Below, one piece after another: positions 59,100-64,000 of a stretch of 64,000 nt of DNA; the stretch's first letter is position 1; every line of letters starts with the position of its first letter. The DNA is taken from assembly GCF_000689415.1 (NCBI RefSeq), contig NZ_HG322950.1, forward strand, positions 3,417,501-3,481,500. The letters are read 5' to 3'. The notes beneath the pieces are model-generated. The model saw only the letters and a list, made by a program, of their open reading frames with translations, had not been told where the DNA came from and searched no databases. A program made the translations under genes and the position numbers. The stretch comes from Pseudomonas knackmussii B13. Its GTDB lineage: Bacteria > Pseudomonadota > Gammaproteobacteria > Pseudomonadales > Pseudomonadaceae.

Positions 59100-60563
59100 T
59101 CAGCGTTTGAAATGCGGCGGAATCTGCGCGTCCACGTTGACCCAGACCGAGCGTGCCTCGGTGTAGTCGTGGATCGCCTCGAAGCCCATCTCGCGGCCAT
59201 AGCCGGACTGGCCGACGCCACCGAAGGGGCTGCCGGGGCTGACGCGCTTGTAGCAGTTTATCCAGCACATGCCGGCCTGGATGCGCTCGGCCATCCGGTG
59301 GGCACGCTGCAGGTCGCGGGTCCAGAGGCCGCTGCCCAGGCCGTAGGCGGTCCCGTTGGCGATGGCCAGCGCCTCCTCGTCGGTGGAGAAGCGCAACACG
59401 GTGACGAACGGACCGAACACCTCTTCCTGGGCCACGCGGTCGCCCGGGCGCGCCTCGACCACGGTCGGCTCGACGTAGTAACCGCCGGCCAGCGCCGGAT
59501 CGCTGGGCGCCTTGCCGCCGGTGAGAATCCGCCCGCCCTGCTCCTTCGCCACCTCCACATAGGACAGCACGCGATCGCGGTGCAGCGCCGAGGTCAGCGG
59601 GCCCATCTCGGTGTCCGGGTCCAGCGGGTTGCCCAGGCGGATCGACCGCGCCAGTTCGACGAAGCGGCCGAGGAAGTCGTCGGCGATGCGCTCGTGGAGG
59701 ATCAGCCGCGAGCCGGCGATGCACGCCTGGCCCTGGTTGTGGAAGATCGCCCAGGCCGCGCCGTTGATCGCCGCGTTGAGGTCGGCGTCGTCGAAGACGA
59801 TGTTCGCCCCCTTGCCGCCCAGCTCCAGCTGCACGCGCTTGAGGTTGCCCTGGGAGGCTTCGACGATGCGCCGGCCAGTGGCGGTCGAGCCGGTGAAGGC
59901 GATCTTGCCCACGTCCGGGTGCTCGGCCAGGCGCTGGCCGGCGGTGTGGCCGTAGCCCGGCACCACGTTGACCACGCCGGCCGGGAAACCGACTTCGTGC
60001 ATCAGCTCGGCGATGCGCAGGGTCGACAGCGGGGTGATCTCCGAAGGTTTGATCACCACGGTGTTGCCCGCCGCCAGTGCCGGGCCCATCTTCCAGCTGG
60101 TGAACATCAGCGGGAAGTTCCACGGCACGATCTGGCCGATTACGCCGATGGGCTTGCGCTGCACATAGTTGAGGAAGCCCGCGTCAACCGGGATCACCGC
60201 GCCTTCGATCTTGTCGGCCATGCCGCCGAAGTAGCGGAAGCAGGCCGCGGTGCGCGGCACGTCGAGGTTGCGCGAATCGCGGATCGGGTGCCCGGTGTCC
60301 AGCGACTCCAGCTGGGCCAGCTCCTCTGCGTTGGCCTCGATGGCATCGGCCAGCCTGAGCAGCAGGCGGCCGCGCTCGGCGGCCGGCAGCGCCGCCCAGG
60401 CTGGGAAGGCGCGCTGCGCCGCGGTTACGGCCAGGTCGATGTCCTCGGCTTCGGCCGCGGCGATGCGGGTGATCAGCGAGCCGTCGGCCGGGCACAGCAC
60501 GTCGATCTGCCCGCCGTTGATAGCGGGCACGAAGCGGCCGTCGATGAACAGTTGGTTCTGCAT
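59100..60563 (-). CDS. 4-hydroxymuconic semialdehyde dehydrogenase (ALDH family)
   Basis: About 487 residues from ATG 60563 (MQNQLFIDGRFVPAINGGQI), with GGAGAG upstream. ATG 60578 is an alternative. ALDH hallmarks: VPWNFPLMFTSWKMGPALAA, FTGSTATG, catalytic Glu LELGGKGANI, catalytic Cys NQGQACIAGSR and EEVFGPFVTV. Its neighbours, hydroquinone dioxygenase upstream and maleylacetate reductase downstream, define it as the enzyme oxidising the ring-cleavage product 4-hydroxymuconic semialdehyde to maleylacetate, as in pnp and hap pathways. Confidence 0.9.
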   Translation of the reverse strand: MQNQLFIDGRFVPAINGGQIDVLCPADGSLITRIAAAEAEDIDLAVTAAQRAFPAWAALPAAERGRLLLRLADAIEANAEELAQLESLDTGHPIRDSRNLDVPRTAACFRYFGGMADKIEGAVIPVDAGFLNYVQRKPIGVIGQIVPWNFPLMFTSWKMGPALAAGNTVVIKPSEITPLSTLRIAELMHEVGFPAGVVNVVPGYGHTAGQRLAEHPDVGKIAFTGSTATGRRIVEASQGNLKRVQLELGGKGANIVFDDADLNAAINGAAWAIFHNQGQACIAGSRLILHERIADDFLGRFVELARSIRLGNPLDPDTEMGPLTSALHRDRVLSYVEVAKEQGGRILTGGKAPSDPALAGGYYVEPTVVEARPGDRVAQEEVFGPFVTVLRFSTDEEALAIANGTAYGLGSGLWTRDLQRAHRMAERIQAGMCWINCYKRVSPGSPFGGVGQSGYGREMGFEAIHDYTEARSVWVNVDAQIPPHFKR

Positions 60564-60645
60564 GCGGAAACTCTCCATGCGCCACCGGCCAGGCTGGCGG
60601 CGTTGGGTTGAACGATCAGCGAAGCCCCCGGTCGGGGGCGGGACT

Positions 60646-61665
60646 TCAGAAATCCACCGGGTACGGTTTGAGCTCGCCGCTCTCGTAGCGCTGCGGCAGG
60701 TTCGGCGTGGCGTTCTCCCACACCAGCAGCATCGAGCGCTTGGTGGAGTAGCCCTGGTGGCGGATATCGGCGGGCATTGCGGCGATGTCGCCGGCGCGCA
60801 TGGTCAGGCGCGCACGAGGGGTGCCATCGTCCTTGTCGCCAACATCCCAGATGATTTCGTCGGACAGCTGCAGGAACCACTCGATGCGGTCGTTGCCGTG
60901 GAACACCGGGAGGATGAATTCCTCGGTGGTCGGGCAGAACAGGCTGGCCTTGCACACCGAGCTGACCGAGGGGTTCCAGGTCACGTCCGAGCGCGACAGG
61001 TACTTGAACAGGTTGATCGCGTGCAGCTCGCCCTCGAAACCTTCGGCGGCGTGTACTTCCGGCTCGTCCTGGGGCACGTCGGCGAACTGGCGGTTCACCG
61101 GCAGGTCGTCGCGCAGCGGCGAGTCGTCCGGCAGCCCCGGCATGCGCCGGGTGGCGATGCGGAAGCGCTCGATGGCCTCGATGTTGTCGCCATGCTTGCG
61201 GCCGAAGGCGCTGCCGGTTTCCTCCGGCGCGGCGAAGGGATCGAAGCCGGCGTTGGTCCAGTCGCGCAGGATGGCCTTGAAGGTGGCCATGATCTTCGGC
61301 GTCTCGAACTGCTCGATGTAGTCGACACCGGCCTCCTTGAGCACGCCATTGAAGGTGCCGGCGTAGAGGTCGACCTTGCCGTAGTGGTTGCGGGTGCCGA
61401 TCACCGCATCGAAGTTCACCCAGCCGTAGAAGAAGCCCCAGGCCACGTCGCGCATCATCGCGCGGAGGAAGGCGTCGGCGGGGATCAGGTGCGAGCGCAG
61501 CTGGCCCTTGGCCGGCCACTCGACGCGGGCGAAGTACTCATCGCGGGACAGGGTGAAGGCGCCGAGACGGAAACTGCGGTAGCCGGTGACGGAATCGGGC
61601 TGGCTGGCCTCCACCTCGTCGAGGGCGAAGGTGCGGGTCGGTTCGGGGGTTTCGAGCATGGCCAT
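60646..61665 (-). CDS. hapD: Hydroquinone 1,2-dioxygenase, large subunit
   Basis: 339 residues, AAAGGAG six bases before the ATG. Matches the two-subunit hydroquinone dioxygenases (HapCD, PnpC1C2), a separate family of Fe(II) ring-cleavage enzymes with a cupin-like part: LYAGTFNGVLKEAGVDYIEQ, ILPVFHGNDRIEWFLQLSDE (His/Glu metal-type positions) and MRAGDIAAMPADIRHQGYST. Cleaves hydroquinone to 4-hydroxymuconic semialdehyde. Follows the small-subunit gene by 31 bp. Confidence 0.9.
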   Translation of the reverse strand: MAMLETPEPTRTFALDEVEASQPDSVTGYRSFRLGAFTLSRDEYFARVEWPAKGQLRSHLIPADAFLRAMMRDVAWGFFYGWVNFDAVIGTRNHYGKVDLYAGTFNGVLKEAGVDYIEQFETPKIMATFKAILRDWTNAGFDPFAAPEETGSAFGRKHGDNIEAIERFRIATRRMPGLPDDSPLRDDLPVNRQFADVPQDEPEVHAAEGFEGELHAINLFKYLSRSDVTWNPSVSSVCKASLFCPTTEEFILPVFHGNDRIEWFLQLSDEIIWDVGDKDDGTPRARLTMRAGDIAAMPADIRHQGYSTKRSMLLVWENATPNLPQRYESGELKPYPVDF

Positions 61666-61696
61666 GGTGGGCTCCTTTTATTGTTCGCGGGCGGGC

Positions 61697-62188
61697 TTAC
61701 TTGAGGCAGATGTCCGCCCACTTCTCGACCGAGAGCGGGCCCTTGATGGTCTGCTGCAGCAGCACGCCGGGACGCGGGCTCTCGAAGCGGTAGGCGCAGC
61801 CGGCCGGCAGCAGCGCCTGGTGGCCGCGCTTGAGCAGGACGTAGCCCATCGGCTTGCCCAGCGGCTGCTCGCCGGCCAGCTCGGTGCCCTCGCCTTCGCG
61901 CAGCGGCGCGTCGAGCTTGAGGAAATCGATGCGCACTTCGCCGTCCATGCAGATGGCGAACTCGTCGTGGGCGCAGTGGAACCAGGGGGAGCGGCCTTCG
62001 GCGCGCAGTACCTCGATGACGTAGCCGAGGTTCAGGCCGACCACCACCTTCTCGTAGGCGGCGGACTGGCTGGCGACTTCGAAGACGTTGGAGAAGGCAT
62101 AGTGGCGGGCGTCGCCCTTGACCAGTTCGATGGAGCCCTTGCGATAGTCGTCGAGGGATCCGAAGACAGTACGGAATGCGGCACTCAT
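61697..62188 (-). CDS. hapC: Hydroquinone 1,2-dioxygenase, small subunit
   Basis: 163 residues from ATG 62188 (MSAAFRTVFGSLDDYRKGSI). Small cupin-type protein: RSPWFHCAHDEFAICMDGEV, GYVLLKRGHQALLPAGCAYR and LLQQTIKGPLSVEKWADICL, typical of HapC/PnpC1. First metabolic gene of the cluster hapC-hapD-ALDH-maleylacetate reductase-intradiol-YciI-ferredoxin, all on the minus strand with short gaps, evidently one operon. No upper-pathway enzyme forming hydroquinone is in the window. Confidence 0.9.
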   Translation of the reverse strand: MSAAFRTVFGSLDDYRKGSIELVKGDARHYAFSNVFEVASQSAAYEKVVVGLNLGYVIEVLRAEGRSPWFHCAHDEFAICMDGEVRIDFLKLDAPLREGEGTELAGEQPLGKPMGYVLLKRGHQALLPAGCAYRFESPRPGVLLQQTIKGPLSVEKWADICLK

Positions 62189-62290
62189 GTCGTTCACCGT
62201 TTGTTGTTGTAGTCGTTGCAAACAAGGTACGAGCCCTCGGCCCCGCCAACAATCACAGGCGGTCCGACAGGAGTGTTCGCAAATCGCAAA

Positions 62291-62315
62291 CAAAAACGGC
62301 GCCACCAGGGCGCCG
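62291..62315 (-). terminator. Rho-independent terminator after the LysR gene
   Basis: On the minus strand CGGCGCC-CTGGT-GGCGCCG forms a 7-bp GC stem followed by TTTTTG. It lies 24 bp after the LysR stop and before hapC, so regulator and operon are separately transcribed. Confidence 0.82.
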
Positions 62316-62338
62316 CGAAAGCCTTCGCCGGGCGAGCC

Positions 62339-63268
62339 TCAGCGCACCCAGCCCTTTTCCAGCAGAGGCCGGTCCCAGGCGGGTTCGTCGCTGATCCGCT
62401 CGACCAGGAAATCGATCAGGCTGCGCACCTTGAGTGCGCGCCGCTGGGTGGCGGGGAATACCGCGGAAAAATTGAACGACGACAGCGGATAGTCGATCAG
62501 CAGCGGCACCAGCCGGCCGCTCTGCAGGTCGCCGCCGGCCACCAGGGTCGGCAGGCAGACCAGCGCGGAACCGGTCAGCGCATAGTCGCGCAGCAGGTGC
62601 ACGGAGTTGGAGCGGATCTGCCCCGGCAGGCTCAGTTCGATCACCTCGTCGCCGTGGTGGAAGTGCCAGCGGTTGCGCGTCGGGTAGCCTTCGTAAAGAG
62701 CGATGCGGTGCTGCAGCAAATCTTCCGGGTGCAGCGGCGCCGGGTGCCGCTGCAGGTATTCGGGGCTGGCGAGGAATAGCCGGCGCACGCTGAACAGCTT
62801 GCGCTCGATGAGCGTCTCGGCCTGCGGCGGGAACATCTGGAAGGCGACGTCGAAGCCTTCCTCGATGGGGTCGACGACGCGGTCGTTGACGATCACGTCG
62901 ACCTCGATGTCCGGATATAGTTCGGTGAACTCGGCGAGCAACGCGCCAAAGTGGTGAATCGCGAAGCCCGGCAGCATCTGCACGCGCAGCTTGCCGGTGG
63001 GCTTGGCGCGCAGGTCGCGCATCTGCTCGGTGAGGGCGTTGAAGCCGGCGACCATGTCGGCGCATTCCTTGTAGTAGGTCTCGCCTACTTCGGACAGGCG
63101 CACGTGGCGGGTGCTGCGGTGGAACAGCGGCGCGTTGATGAACTGCTCCAGCTGCTGGATGCGATGGGTGATCACCGAGCGGGTCACGCCCAACTGCTGG
63201 GCGGCGCGGGCGAAGTTGCCGGTCTCGGCGACGCGGACGAACGCCTCGATGCTGAGCAGGCGGTCCAT
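62339..63268 (-). CDS. LysR-family regulator of the hydroquinone cluster (by position)
   Basis: 309 residues: MDRLLSIEAFVRVAETGNFA, RAAQQLGVTRSVITHRIQQL and EQFINAPLFHRSTRHVRLSE form the winged helix. The remainder is the effector domain (CrgA/PA2206-like subgroup, ending with LLEKGW). Same strand as and upstream of hapC, separated by a terminator and about 100 bp that contain GTTCGCAAATCGCAAAC and TTGCAAAC, possible LysR half-sites. Activation of the operon by an aromatic ligand is a reasonable assumption. Confidence 0.88.
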   Translation of the reverse strand: MDRLLSIEAFVRVAETGNFARAAQQLGVTRSVITHRIQQLEQFINAPLFHRSTRHVRLSEVGETYYKECADMVAGFNALTEQMRDLRAKPTGKLRVQMLPGFAIHHFGALLAEFTELYPDIEVDVIVNDRVVDPIEEGFDVAFQMFPPQAETLIERKLFSVRRLFLASPEYLQRHPAPLHPEDLLQHRIALYEGYPTRNRWHFHHGDEVIELSLPGQIRSNSVHLLRDYALTGSALVCLPTLVAGGDLQSGRLVPLLIDYPLSSFNFSAVFPATQRRALKVRSLIDFLVERISDEPAWDRPLLEKGWVR

Positions 63269-63843
63269 GGGTACCTCCGGTTCTTGTTCTTATGAATGCG
63301 GCAACGCCGGCCAGAACGGAGTCTAGCCGGCGTCATGCGCGGGCACGATGGGCGGTTCACTGCAGGAGCAGGCCATGCGCGTAATTATTTCGTGGAAAAG
63401 GTCCGCTCCTATACATCCCGTCATCCCCGCGAACGCGGGACAGCGCTTGCGCTGAACGCGCTTTAGCGCGGCCCGAAGGGCGAGCGGAGCGAGTCACCCA
63501 GAAGCTCGCCGCTTGGTGTCGCGCGCCGCTTCGGCGTGCTCGGATAGTTCCTGTTTCGCCCCCTCGGGCGAGTCCCTTTTTCAAACGCCAAAAAGGAACC
63601 AAAAGGCTTGCCCCGACATACGGGTCCGGCGGAGCCGGACTTCCCTCGCACATCCCCACGCACCCGGAGGCCCGCCCCGACAGTACGTCCCTGTACTGAT
63701 CGGGGCTTTTGCGACATCCATGTCGCGCAACCTCCTCTGCGTGGGCTTAGCTCGGCCTTCTGTAAGGGGCGGCCTGGCGTGCGCGGATGTTTATCTGGAA
63801 GACCTAAAGGCTAGAACCAGAGCCTCATGTAGCGCAGATCTTC
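63269..63843. other. 575-bp repetitive intergenic DNA, no gene supported
   Basis: Contains many small GC-rich dyads (CCCCGCGAACGCGGG, GTCCGGCGGAGCCGGAC, GACATCCATGTC) and text such as AAAAGGAACCAAAAGGCTTG that I associate with recurrent Pseudomonas intergenic elements. Open frames here have erratic codon use. Confidence 0.6.
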
Positions 63844-63909
63844 GTAGGAGCGAGCTTGCTCGCGAACCGATTCGGCACGCGGCCGTTCGCGAGCAAGCTC
63901 GCTCCTACA
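63844..63909. repeat. REP doublet (REPIN-like)
   Basis: GTAGGAGCGAGCTTGCTCGCGAA at 63844 and its reverse complement ending at 63909 (TTCGCGAGCAAGCTCGCTCCTAC, in two pieces) face each other across about 20 bp. This is the common Pseudomonas REP sequence arranged as an inverted pair, usually found after gene ends. It lies just beyond the stop of the following partial gene. Confidence 0.88.
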
Positions 63910-63910
63910 G

Positions 63911-64000
63911 CTACCGCTGCTCGCTGAGCGTCCGGCGCATCGGCAGCAGTTGCCAGCCGTAGCGCTCGGCGAGCAGCCCCCAGATGCCCTGCGGGGCCTT
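63911..64000 (-). CDS. C-terminal end of an unidentified gene (partial)
   Basis: 29 codons and a stop: KAPQGIWGLLAERYGWQLLP followed by MRRTLSEQR. Good Pseudomonas codon use and a REP doublet right after the stop support a real gene end. The style resembles a transporter C terminus, but 29 residues are not enough to say. Confidence 0.6.
   Translation of the reverse strand, partial: KAPQGIWGLLAERYGWQLLPMRRTLSEQR

Noticed and set aside
58024..60123. Apparent 699-residue extended maleylacetate reductase
   Set aside because: The extra N-terminal part is the ALDH gene in another frame. The ATG at 59091 with GAGG upstream is the start.
59082..60611. 509-codon open frame on the plus strand over the ALDH gene
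   Set aside because: Antisense to an aldehyde dehydrogenase with all catalytic motifs. No family resemblance.
63357..63843. Small open frames in the region before the window end
   Set aside because: The DNA is made of short palindromes and repeated Pseudomonas intergenic text. No coding signature.

Overview
The window is Pseudomonas DNA carrying one end of an ICEclc-type integrative and conjugative element (ICE) joined to host chromosome. The host genes gacA, uvrC, pgsA and tRNA-Gly(GCC) lie in the usual Pseudomonas order, and a 657-codon P4-type tyrosine recombinase starts 185 bp inside the 3' end of that tRNA gene. A MobH/TraI_2 relaxase at the other edge, the mfsR-marR-tciR regulator operon, the mfsABC efflux operon, a complete amn (2-aminophenol) operon and a complete clc (chlorocatechol) cluster together match what is known of ICEclc of P. 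knackmussii B13. The genus call is strong. The species call is an inference.

Layout: 1-1773, 3' part of the relaxase gene (ICE core). 1774-5700, a scarred region: copies of sequences found again at 30.7-34.1 kb, a relaxase remnant, an intact nimR/nimT-like pair, and fragments of LysR, MarR, IS3-type transposase and glutathione-reductase genes. 5877-12153, an AraC regulator divergent from an operon of two acyl-CoA-synthetase-like proteins, a nitrilase and an exported beta-propeller protein. 12221-14870, a LysR remnant, patatin phospholipase, PagL-like deacylase and DUF3861 gene. 14902-19420, mfsABC and the broken remains of its TetR regulator. 19668-29201, the amn operon with a MarR regulator. 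29682-36979, paired DoxX genes, TetR, an NmrA-like protein, mfsR-marR-tciR, a split XRE/LysR-effector pair and a frameshifted LysE. 37123-42865, clcR-clcAB-orf3-clcDE. 42981-49575, an AraC regulator, a ring-hydroxylating dioxygenase (alpha, beta, reductase), an aromatic-acid transporter and a YciI-like protein. 49784-51959, integrase and attachment site. 52084-64000, chromosome, including a complete hydroquinone/hydroxyquinol cluster.

How the genes fit together: the dioxygenase would turn an aromatic acid into a (chloro)catechol. ClcA, ClcB, ClcD and ClcE then carry chlorocatechols to 3-oxoadipate. The amn genes take 2-aminophenol by meta-cleavage to pyruvate and acetyl-CoA. About 5 kb beyond the ICE end, the chromosome has its own hydroquinone dioxygenase, semialdehyde dehydrogenase, maleylacetate reductase and intradiol dioxygenase, so ICE and host pathways both converge on maleylacetate. 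MfsR links efflux control to ICE transfer through TciR, according to published ICEclc work.

The least explained parts are the nitrilase operon, which contains a second AMP-ligase homologue that lacks key catalytic motifs and has an 18-G tract, and the direct repeats about 29 kb apart that bracket the amn/mfs/nitrilase cargo.
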